A stretch of DNA of 5,607 bases from CAZXCQ01 sp964639275. Lineage in GTDB: Bacteria > Desulfobacterota > DSM-4660 > Desulfatiglandales > Desulfatiglandaceae. Of the stretch, positions 1 to 5,535 are shown one piece after another (the stretch's first letter is position 1; the number at the start of each line of letters is the position of its first letter). Location of the stretch: NCBI GenBank assembly GCA_964639275.1, contig CAZXCQ010000348.1, positions 1 to 5,607 of the forward strand. Reading direction: 5' to 3'. The notes beneath the pieces are model-generated. The model did no database searches, was not told where the DNA came from, and was given only the letters and a program-made list of their open reading frames with translations. A program made the position numbers and the translations under genes.

Positions 1-81
1 TATTGTCCTGCCGTTTTCTGAGGCCGCCCCGTCCACCGCTTCAACCCCGATCTTTCTGAGCCGGGCGATTCTCTTTTCCAT
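1..81 (-). CDS. Possible 5' end of a minus-strand gene, product unknown
   Basis: Reading the minus strand from ATG at 81-79 gives 27 open codons that run off the window edge, beginning MEKRIARLRKIGVEAVDG. An in-frame TAA lies at 87-85, so this ATG is the first possible start. A purine-rich GGGATAAAGG sits immediately upstream, and its GGGA is about 6 nt from the ATG, an acceptable ribosome binding site. The charged, Arg/Lys-rich start is typical of a soluble bacterial protein, but the piece is too short to assign to a family. If real, it is divergent from the ATPase gene at 362 and shares the intergenic region with it. A chance open frame of this length is quite possible. Confidence 0.3.
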   Translation of the reverse strand, partial: MEKRIARLRKIGVEAVDGAASENGRTI

Positions 82-147
82 CCTTTATCCCGCAACTTCC
101 GGATTGTCCAGTATGATTTCTGTAACATCTCAAAGAACAGGGGGAAA

Positions 148-188
148 GGTGTGGCATGGGGGTCTTTTTTTCTTCCACATGCCACACC
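148..188. repeat. 11-bp perfect inverted repeat, 19-nt loop
   Basis: GGTGTGGCATG at 148-158 is exactly complementary to CATGCCACACC at 178-188. The loop holds a run of eight T (164-171). This could be a regulator binding site or a transcript hairpin in the region upstream of the ATPase gene. It does not look like a standard terminator, because the T-run is inside the loop rather than after the stem. Confidence 0.5.
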
Positions 189-210
189 ACAATCGATTTA
201 TCCCCGGGGT

Positions 211-235
211 TTTGAGAAATCGTTGATTTCTCAAA
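211..235. repeat. 11-bp perfect inverted repeat, 3-nt loop, next to a T-tract
   Basis: TTTGAGAAATC at 211-221 pairs fully with GATTTCTCAAA at 225-235 around a GTT loop. On the plus strand it is followed by CA and five T (238-242), so it could act as a weak AT-rich terminator for transcription entering from the left. It also ends 8 bp before the proposed -35 box at 244, so an operator function is equally possible. The sequence does not decide between the two. Confidence 0.5.
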
Positions 236-243
236 CATTTTTC

Positions 244-271
244 TTGAATATCGCAGGGAATGATCTAAAAT
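244..271 (+). promoter_or_regulatory. Candidate sigma70 promoter for the GAF-ATPase gene
   Basis: TTGAAT at 244-249 and TAAAAT at 266-271 are separated by 16 bp, close to the TTGACA/TATAAT consensus. Transcription would start near 278, giving a leader of about 80 nt before the ATG at 362. No better pair was seen between 82 and 361. The call rests on motif matching only. Confidence 0.4.
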
Positions 272-361
272 CCCGGGATAGAATAAACTTTACGGTCTTA
301 TTCCGGCGAGCAGAAGACCGTTCCCACCCAAGAGATCATCCCTGTGGAGACCCCTTGAGCG

Positions 362-2650
362 ATGGCGGCTGGAGATAAATCCCTCAAAAAGCAGCTCGAA
401 TATCAAAAGAGGCTGATTAGTATCACCAACAAGATACATTCGGCCGCCGACACAAACGATATCCTGCAGAACCTTCAAGATGAGATCCTGGGTCTCTTTG
501 ATGCGGATAGGATCACCGTATATGTGGTGGACTCCGCCAAGAAAGAGATCGTTTCGGTGGTAAAGACAGGCACCGAGGTCAATGAAATTCGAGTTCCGGT
601 CGACAGTGAGAGCATTGCCGGGTACTGTGCTTTGTCGGGAAAGGTTGTCAGCATAACCGATGTCCGCAACGGGCATGAGCTCGAGGGAATCAGCCCAAAA
701 TTAAAATTTGACAGAAGCTGGGATCAAAAGACGGGTTACATCACAACCCAGGTCCTTGCGGCTCCCATTATCTATAGCAGGTATCTCCTTGGGGTCCTGC
801 AGCTAATCAACAAGAGGGATGGGGATCGTTTTACAAAAAAAGATCAATCCGCTGCAGTGGGTATTGCAAAGGTCCTGGGGGTCGCGTTTTTCAAAAACCA
901 GCGGGCTGTCCAAAGGCCTGGTCCTACAAAGTTTGACTTTCTCATGACAAACAACATCATCAGCGGCGAGGACCTTACGGAGGCCATGTCCCGGGCACGA
1001 AGGTCCAAAAAGACTGTAGAATCAGTCCTCATGGCGGACTTCCACGTCTCAAAGGATGATATCGGAAAGTCCCTGTCCCAATATTACAAGACCCCATTTA
1101 TCCCGTTTGACAGCAATATGGCCATACCGCATCACCTGCTCAGGGGCCTTAAGATGAGCTATCTTCAGAACAACGCGTTTGTCCCTGTCTCCCAATCGGG
1201 TGACAAGGTGGTCGTTGCCATGGAGGACCCCGATTACCTGCCGGCTAGGGATGCCATCACACGGCTGATGCCGGCCAAGAGATTTGAGTACTGTGTATCC
1301 CTCAGAGAAGACATCCACAGGATGATCACCTACTTCTTTGATATAAAGGGAACCGGCAAATTAGCGAACATCGGAAGCATTGAGGATATCTTGGGGCAAC
1401 TTCGGCCTGACCAGGAGGAGCAATATGAGGAGGTTGAAGCAATGACCCAGGATGACAGCGCCATTGTCCAGTTTGTCAACAAGATGATCATTGATGCCCA
1501 TGATCGGACGGCATCTGACATCCACTTTGAGCCTCGCCAGGGTAAGACCGATGCGGTGATAAGGTTCAGGATAGACGGGGCCTGCCAGCTCTATGGGACC
1601 ATTCCCCATACCTATAAGCGAGCCGTCGTCTCCCGTCTCAAGATCATGTCTGACCTGGATATATCCGAAAGACGCCTTCCCCAGGACGGCAAGATCAAGT
1701 TTAAGAAATTTTCGCCCCTCGACATTGAGCTCCGGGTCGCCACCATCCCGACGGCCGGGCAGAACGAAGATGTGGTTCTACGGATCTTGCCATCGGGTGA
1801 CCCGATCCCGCTAGACAGGCTGGGCATGAGCCAGAGAAATTACAATGCCTTTGTGGATCTGATTACAAAGCCCTACGGGATAATCCTGGTGGTTGGCCCC
1901 ACCGGGAGCGGCAAGACCACCACGCTCCACTCGGCCTTGCGGTATATTAATCGGTCCGAGACAAAGATATGGACGGCCGAAGATCCGGTGGAGATAACGC
2001 AGGAAGGCCTCAGGCAGGTCCAGGTCCTGCCCAAGATCGGGTTTGATTTTGCAACGGCCATGCGGTCTTTCCTGAGGGCCGACCCCGATGTCATTATGGT
2101 GGGCGAGATGCGCGACCAGGAGACCGCTTCGATGGGCATAGAGGCCTCCCTGACCGGTCATCTGGTCCTCAGCACACTCCACACAAACAGCGCCCCCGAG
2201 ACAGTTATCCGGCTCCTTGACATGGGGATGGATCCCTTTAATTTTGCCGATGCCCTCCTGGGAGTCCTTGCCCAGCGTCTGGCGCGAACCCTCTGTAAGG
2301 ATTGCAAGGAAAAATACCATCCCTCCAGGGAGGAGTTTGACTCGTTGGTCAGGGCCTATGGCGGTGATTTGGATGCCCTGGGTCTTGGGTATAACGATGA
2401 CTTCTTCCTCTATCGGCCCAAGGGTTGCCCGAGGTGCAATAACAGGGGTTACCGGGGGAGGACCGCCATCCACGAGCTCTTGCTGGGGACAGACCCCATA
2501 AGATCACTCGTCCAAAACCGGGCAAAGATGGAGGAACTGCGGCGCCAGGCCGTAGCGGATGGGATGACCACCCTGATGCAGGACGGGATCCGAAAGGTGT
2601 GTCTCGGAATGACCGATCTCACCCAGGTCAGAAAGGTCTGCATCAGATAG
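362..2650 (+). CDS. GAF-domain PilB/GspE-family assembly ATPase
   Basis: This is a cytoplasmic hexameric ATPase of the type II secretion/type IV pilus family, which powers pilin or pseudopilin assembly. At 762 residues it is about 200 longer than a usual PilB. Residues about 20-180 form a GAF domain with the motif NKRDGDRF plus D161-Q162, close to the NKXnFX3DE signature of nucleotide-binding GAF domains. Residues about 185-335 correspond to the MshEN/T2SSE N-terminal domain but lack its RLG and paired glycine signatures. The ATPase core is complete: Walker A GPTGSGKT (512-519), Asp box TAEDPVE (538-544), Walker B DPDVIMVGEMRD (574-585), His box LSTLHTN (603-609), and the zinc tetracysteine C645/C648 and C689/C692. 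ATG 362 is the first start after an in-frame TGA at 356-358; GGAG at 346-349 is a rather distant ribosome binding site. No pilus or secretion genes are adjacent, so PilB, GspE and MshE cannot be separated by context. The family call is firm; the exact system is unknown. Confidence 0.95.
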   Translation: MAAGDKSLKKQLEYQKRLISITNKIHSAADTNDILQNLQDEILGLFDADRITVYVVDSAKKEIVSVVKTGTEVNEIRVPVDSESIAGYCALSGKVVSITDVRNGHELEGISPKLKFDRSWDQKTGYITTQVLAAPIIYSRYLLGVLQLINKRDGDRFTKKDQSAAVGIAKVLGVAFFKNQRAVQRPGPTKFDFLMTNNIISGEDLTEAMSRARRSKKTVESVLMADFHVSKDDIGKSLSQYYKTPFIPFDSNMAIPHHLLRGLKMSYLQNNAFVPVSQSGDKVVVAMEDPDYLPARDAITRLMPAKRFEYCVSLREDIHRMITYFFDIKGTGKLANIGSIEDILGQLRPDQEEQYEEVEAMTQDDSAIVQFVNKMIIDAHDRTASDIHFEPRQGKTDAVIRFRIDGACQLYGTIPHTYKRAVVSRLKIMSDLDISERRLPQDGKIKFKKFSPLDIELRVATIPTAGQNEDVVLRILPSGDPIPLDRLGMSQRNYNAFVDLITKPYGIILVVGPTGSGKTTTLHSALRYINRSETKIWTAEDPVEITQEGLRQVQVLPKIGFDFATAMRSFLRADPDVIMVGEMRDQETASMGIEASLTGHLVLSTLHTNSAPETVIRLLDMGMDPFNFADALLGVLAQRLARTLCKDCKEKYHPSREEFDSLVRAYGGDLDALGLGYNDDFFLYRPKGCPRCNNRGYRGRTAIHELLLGTDPIRSLVQNRAKMEELRRQAVADGMTTLMQDGIRKVCLGMTDLTQVRKVCIR

Positions 2651-2651
2651 A

Positions 2652-2668
2652 GCCCCCCGGCTTGGGGC
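2652..2668 (+). terminator. Weak hairpin just after the ATPase stop codon
   Basis: GCCCC at 2652-2656 pairs with GGGGC at 2664-2668 across a 7-nt loop, starting 2 nt after the TAG. The stem is only 5 bp and no T-run follows, so it is at best a partial terminator. It is listed because of its position. Confidence 0.2.
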
Positions 2669-2718
2669 GCAAGTATGGTGATCCTCCGTCTAGCTGATGA
2701 GCCTTCATCCTTTAAATT

Positions 2719-2727
2719 TGCTATAAT
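2719..2727 (+). promoter_or_regulatory. Extended -10 promoter element
   Basis: TGCTATAAT at 2719-2727 is a perfect extended -10 element (TGnTATAAT). No clear -35 box lies 16-18 bp upstream, but extended -10 promoters often need none. Transcription would begin near 2734 and run rightward through a stretch without a convincing gene, so its product, if any, would be a small RNA or a lost gene. Start codons at 2771 and 2808 open short frames that resemble nothing I recognise. Confidence 0.4.
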
Positions 2728-2924
2728 TTATCGTTGCCCAATTCTTTTCTCGACAGGAATAATCGTAGGATGTCCCCCTTGTCGCGAGGAGTTCCCGGTG
2801 AAAAAATATGGGTGTGTGGAAATGCCAGGAGGTCCAAGGAGACATTTGTCAAGCAGTAGGAATGCTGGTCAGCAGCCGAGGAAACGCCTGAGGCCTATCC
2901 ATGCCCATGAAAGGCGAATTCTCA

Positions 2925-3383
2925 GACACTCCTAGAATGGTATCTTAGACTTGCCGTAATGTCCTCTTATCATCCCGGAATCCATTCCTTGCACCGGAGC
3001 GGCCTTCTCCAAAAAAAAGTGACTCATATAGATTCCCAAACCTTTGGGGCCTGTTTGATCCCAAAACGAAAACCCATTTTTCGCTTGACGGAAAGGCAAA
3101 ATGATACTCCACAATCGTCCTTATATCAAAAACGATATATAACAAAAGATCTAAATACCCGTCTTAGCGGTAGGATGTGAAATGAAGAATCAACCAGTGC
3201 CATGTTGCTTTCTTTAGAAAATGGAGGCACGTGGCCCATTCTATCAAATAGGCACTGGATTCGGCAGCGAAACTTAATCCAAAGAATCGGAAAAGTAACA
3301 GGATTTCTGGCTCTTTCTCATTTTCCAGGCGTAACCAACATCAACCTCTGCGCTAGAATGGACACTTCGAAGGGAGGAGTGTC
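2925..3383. repeat. Stretch bounded by short inverted and direct repeats
   Basis: GACACTCCT at 2925-2933 is inverted as AGGAGTGTC at 3375-3383. The overlapping word CTAGAATGG at 2932-2940 recurs in direct orientation at 3353-3361. GACACT at 3361-3366 also forms a local hairpin with AGTGTC at 3378-3383. The roughly 460-bp AT-rich interior has no gene. A degenerate insertion-sequence or MITE remnant would fit. A single 9-bp match is expected by chance in a region this size, so only the clustering at the same two places is suggestive. Confidence 0.25.
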
Positions 3384-3433
3384 GAGTCCGAAATCTCCAG
3401 AGTCTCTTTGATGGCCTTTCGGATGTTGGGTAG

Positions 3434-3607
3434 AGAAATTCATGTATTTTAATAGGAGGCGGGCCGGAGGAGATGGCCATCAGGGCAGTCGAAAATGCTG
3501 TCCGGAGCCTGGAAAGACAGAATCAAGACACCGATGACCGCTTAAAGGAGTGTCCGTTGGCCTGCTCGCATCAGGTCGCGGAAAGCCGGCTGAAACAGGA
3601 GGAAGGA
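3434..3607 (+). pseudogene. In-frame leader of uncertain origin before the [2Fe-2S] domain
   Basis: After an in-frame TAG at 3431-3433 the frame is open for 58 codons straight into the iron-sulfur domain at 3608, with an internal ATG at 3473 preceded by GGAGG only 2 nt away. The peptide around MAIRAVENAVRSLERQ and ECPLACSHQVAESR is not part of any molybdenum-hydroxylase domain. It loosely resembles a helix followed by the EHC-like segment of YtcJ-type amidohydrolases (PF07969), which would make it a gene tail joined by deletion. That similarity is weak and from memory. It may equally be a chance open frame, with translation of the next domain starting at 3608. Confidence 0.2.
3597..3602 (+). 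promoter_or_regulatory. Strong Shine-Dalgarno sequence deciding the start at 3608
   Basis: AGGAGG at 3597-3602 is a perfect Shine-Dalgarno sequence, 5 nt before ATG 3608-3610. This places the start of the iron-sulfur subunit at 3608 (MKKINLKLNG), the usual beginning of this family, and not at the in-frame ATG at 3473. Confidence 0.75.
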
Positions 3608-4018
3608 ATGAAAAAGATAAATCTGAAGCTGAACGGCCAATGGAGGCAGTTCGTGGTTAGTCGCGATCGCGTTTTGCTCGATCTCTTGCGAGAAGACCTC
3701 CGACTCACCGGTGCGAAGCAGTCCTGCGACCGAAAAGGGCACTGCAGCGCATGTACGGTCATGGTCGACGGAAAGGCGAGACGGTCCTGCCTCACCAAGG
3801 TGGTCGATCTGGAGGGGGCCGAAGTCCTCACGGTGGAAGGGCTGGGCACACCCGAGAATCCCCATCTGATCCAGGAGGCCTTTGTGCTGGCCGGCGCCGT
3901 GCAGTGCGGATACTGCATACCGGGAATGATCATGGCCGCCAAGGCCCTGCTCGACCGGAACCTGGATCCCACCACCGAGGATATCAAACGTGCCCTGGCA
4001 TGCAATCTGTGCCGCTGA
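3608..4018 (+). pseudogene. Truncated [2Fe-2S] domain of a xanthine dehydrogenase/aldehyde oxidoreductase
   Basis: The 136-residue product is the two-cluster [2Fe-2S] electron-transfer domain of molybdenum hydroxylases (aldehyde oxidoreductase, xanthine dehydrogenase and CO dehydrogenase small subunits). The plant-ferredoxin-like cluster has C40, C46, C49 and C61. The second cluster domain has C100-x2-C103 and C135. The family normally continues NLCRCTGY with a fourth cysteine, but here TGA follows NLCR at 4016-4018, so the second cluster lacks a ligand. Full proteins or fused domains are about 155-165 residues. The first cysteine interval is 5 residues instead of the common 4, which I recall from some anaerobe members with CDRKG in this loop. 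The next bases already belong to a large molybdenum subunit, so an internal deletion joined the two parts. The gene may originally have been one fused polypeptide like Desulfovibrio Mop, or two adjacent genes. The family call is firm; loss of function is inferred. Confidence 0.85.
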
Positions 4019-4322
4019 AATCGCCGTCGTGCGCAGCACCGAACACCATGCCCTCATCAAGTCTATCGACACCTCCTCGCCGAGAAGATGCCAGGCGTCA
4101 TCGGGGTGATGACCGCCAAAGACATCCAAGGGACCAATCGACTCAAGTACCTGGTCTCGGATCAACCTGTCCTATGCGAGGACAAGGTGCGCTATTTCGG
4201 TGACCCCATTGCGATTGTGGCGGCCGAGACCGCAGCGCAGGCCCGGGCAGCGGTCCAGGCCGTCAAAGGGGACTACGATGCCTTACCGACCATGATGACA
4301 CCGGCGGAGGCCCTGGGTGAGG
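4011..4322 (+). pseudogene. N-terminal domain remnant of a molybdenum hydroxylase large subunit (copy A), frameshifted
   Basis: Translation from 4014 in frame 3 gives AEIAVVRSTEHHALIKSIDT. A one-base loss near 4074-4078 moves the reading to the frame of ATG 4088 (MPGVIGVMTAKDI, then DKVRYFGDPIAIVAAET and PAEALGE). Together these form the alpha/beta hammerhead domain (PF01315) at the front of xanthine dehydrogenase/aldehyde oxidoreductase large subunits. The start of the domain (the VTG...A.Y.DD region) is missing, removed by the junction at about 4011-4017. Everything after roughly residue 100, including the molybdopterin-binding domains and active-site Glu, is gone. The homology ends near 4320, where a formate dehydrogenase fragment begins on the other strand. 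This was probably the partner or continuation of the iron-sulfur domain just upstream. Confidence 0.85.
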
Positions 4323-4587
4323 TGACCTTCAGGGCATCACCATCCCGCAGTCCCAGTCTTTTGGCGTCCCGAATATGGATCTGCGCCATGGGTCGGGGAA
4401 ACTCCCGGTCGAGAGAGGGGCATCTTCCGGGGGTCCACCACAATCAGCTTTGCCCATTTTCCCACAGCGCGGAACACACGATGCGCGATAAGGGGATGGG
4501 CTTCTGTGGAATTGGACCCGATCACAAAAACGCAATCGGCATCTTCAATCTCCGGGATCGAATTCGTCATGGCTCCGCTTCCGAAGG

Positions 4588-4608
4588 CAGCGGCAAGACC
4601 TGCCACTG
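4588..4608 (-). promoter_or_regulatory. Bacterial SECIS hairpin downstream of the UGA
   Basis: On the minus strand, CAGTGGCA pairs with TGCCGCTG (8 bp, one G-U) around the loop GGTCT, starting 10 nt after the UGA. E. coli fdhF, from memory, has the same word GCAGGTCT at the same offset from its UGA (nucleotide 16), with the GGUCU apex read by the SelB elongation factor. Location, loop and stem all match a bSECIS, although the surrounding gene is broken. Confidence 0.8.
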
Positions 4609-4618
4609 TGGGTGCGTG

Positions 4619-4621
4619 TCA
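4619..4621 (-). other. UGA selenocysteine codon of the formate dehydrogenase remnant
   Basis: The minus-strand TGA interrupts an otherwise continuous formate dehydrogenase frame precisely at the residue that ligates Mo/W. It is followed by His as in E. coli FdhF, and a SECIS-like hairpin begins 10 nt downstream. It is therefore read as selenocysteine, not as a nonsense mutation. Confidence 0.85.
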
Positions 4622-4696
4622 GAGCCGTGCGCAGTGATCGACGTTGTTTGTTCCGAACCCTGCCCGGCAAAGCTTTTGAAAAAGATGATTTTCCTC

Positions 4697-5260
4697 GATG
4701 ATATCAGTCTTCCGGACATGCTCTGGGGGCGATGCTGCAGAGCCCGCTGGCCCATGCCAAAATCGCCCATATTGACACCTCAAGGGCGAAAAGACTCCTG
4801 GGTGTCAAGGCCGTCGTAACGGCCGAAGATGCCGGGATGGTCAAATATGGGGTCAGCCCGGCCCGGTATGATGAAACGGCTCTTTTGTTCCGACAAGGTG
4901 CGCTATGTGGGAGATGAAATTGCTGCGGTCGCCGCTGTGGACCTGGAAACCGCAATGGAGGCAGTCTCCCTTATTCAGGTGGATTATGAAGAGCTTCCCT
5001 CCCTGCTGTCAGTAGAAGCGGCCAGGGCCGAAGGTGCCCCTCTGATCCATGAGGATTTCCCGGGAAACATCTGCGCCCAGGTCCACCAGGAATTCGGAAA
5101 GGAAGTGGGTGAAGGGGCCATTATACCGACCATCCCGGCTATCCTGAACGCCGTCTATGACGCCACCGGGATACGTTTCCATGAATTGCCCCTGACACCC
5201 GAACGGGTCTGCATGGCGATCCAGGACAGGCGCCGGGATGGAGATGTCGTCGTAAAAGAG
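4697..5260 (+). pseudogene. Second molybdenum hydroxylase large subunit (copy B): front and tail joined, two frameshifts
   Basis: The reading starts DDISLPDMLWG. It needs one extra G in the G-run at 4725-4729 to continue AMLQSPLAHAKIAHIDTSRA and VKAVVTAEDAGMVKYG. It then needs one T fewer in the T-run at 4883-4886 to continue CSDKVRYVGDEIAAVAAVDL and APLIHEDFPGNICAQVHQEF. This is the same hammerhead domain as copy A but clearly a different paralogue. At about 5093-5101 it passes in frame to KEVGEGAIIPTIPAILNAVY, then DATGIRFHELPLTPERV, which is the extreme C-terminus of such subunits. The middle of the protein, some 500 or more residues carrying the molybdopterin site, is therefore missing. 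Upstream it abuts the inverted formate dehydrogenase remnant; downstream it runs without a stop into a transposase tail. The exact substrate class cannot be told from these parts. Confidence 0.85.
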
Positions 5261-5535
5261 CCGCACCCAAATTATTTGGCGACAAAACCCAATCGTTTTA
5301 TTTATGTTCATACACCGTTACATGGTTCTTGGCTTAATTTAGTAGAAACACTATTTGGCAAAATGGCACGAACTTTTCTAAAACATATCCGTGTTCAGTC
5401 TCTAAAGGAGCTCAAGGACAGAATCCTTCTGGGTATCCAAGAGATAAATGCTGCTCCTGTGATTCACCGTTGGAAAAAATTTGACGCTGTTGCCAAATAT
5501 TAATATGTTTATCTATTAATGATACGATATACTGG
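5261..5535 (+). mobile_element. IS630-family insertion sequence remnant (transposase C-terminus)
   Basis: From about 5261 the frame encodes NYLATKPNRFIYVHTP, then HGSWLNLVETLFGKMART and INAAPVIHRWKKFD, ending at TAA 5501-5503. This is the C-terminal part of an IS630/Tc1-mariner-type DDE transposase. The NLVE segment carries the last catalytic acid (Glu codon 5345-5347). The two Asp residues and the whole N-terminal half are absent. Base composition drops sharply to AT-rich at about 5268 and rises again near 5535, which marks the approximate right end of the element; its terminal repeat cannot be fixed without the left end. The frame is continuous with copy B upstream, giving a meaningless 224-codon hybrid frame from 4829. 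Confidence 0.8.

Larger units (their letters stand above)
2651..3433. other. Long intergenic stretch without a convincing gene
   Basis: About 780 bases separate the intact ATPase from the pseudogene block. Open frames here are short (60-86 codons), lack good ribosome binding sites and resemble no family I recognise. 2651-2935 has GC content like the neighbouring gene and carries the extended -10 element. 2940-3300 is clearly more AT-rich, with runs such as AAAAAAAA at 3011-3018 and small hairpins (CGAAAA 3067-3072 with TTTTCG 3078-3083; TATATC 3122-3127 with GATATA 3134-3139; CCAGTGCC 3194-3201 with GGCACTGG 3251-3258). The composition change suggests foreign or degenerate DNA, but no transposase remnant could be read. 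Confidence 0.5.
4318..4699 (-). pseudogene. Selenocysteine formate dehydrogenase alpha-subunit remnant, internally deleted
   Basis: Reading the minus strand from about 4696 gives EENHLFQKLCRAGFGTNNVD, then HCARL, an in-frame TGA at 4621-4619, and HAPTVAGLAAAFGSGAMTNS, IPEIEDADCVFVIGSNSTEA and DPRKMPLSR. This is the catalytic region of molybdenum/tungsten formate dehydrogenases (FdhF/FdhA). The TGA sits exactly at the selenocysteine position (E. coli FdhF Sec140, ARV-U-HGPSVAG). After PLSR (about 4410) the sequence jumps frame to MAQIHIRDAKRLGLRDGDAL (from 4389), which is the C-terminal molybdopterin-dinucleotide-binding domain. Most of the protein between these parts is missing, as are the N-terminal [4Fe-4S] domain and the extreme C-terminus. 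The enzyme would oxidise formate or reduce CO2, but this copy cannot function. It lies inverted between two xanthine dehydrogenase-like remnants. Confidence 0.85.

Noticed and set aside
41..238. 65-codon minus-strand open frame
   Set aside because: It crosses both inverted repeats, lacks a ribosome binding site and competes with the better start at 81 in another frame.
1811..2473. 220-codon minus-strand open frame
   Set aside because: It lies wholly inside the ATPase gene, antisense to its Walker motifs, and its low-complexity Gly/Pro-rich product is the usual shadow of a GC-rich gene.
2675..2935. 86-codon plus-strand open frame as a gene
   Set aside because: Its start at 2675 lies upstream of the -10 element at 2722, it has no ribosome binding site, and the product is unlike any family I know.
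3542..4165. 207-codon minus-strand open frame
   Set aside because: It is antisense to the clearly homologous [2Fe-2S] domain and hammerhead remnant; the peptide resembles no family.
4619..4621. UGA as an inactivating nonsense mutation
   Set aside because: Its exact position at the catalytic Sec site and the SECIS-like hairpin 10 nt downstream explain it better as selenocysteine.
4567..4770. 67-codon minus-strand open frame
   Set aside because: It overlaps the formate dehydrogenase remnant in a different frame; the homologous frame is the one through the UGA at 4621-4619.
4088..4819. 243-codon plus-strand open frame as one protein
   Set aside because: It joins the copy A hammerhead, the antisense of formate dehydrogenase and part of copy B; only the two ends carry real homology in this frame.
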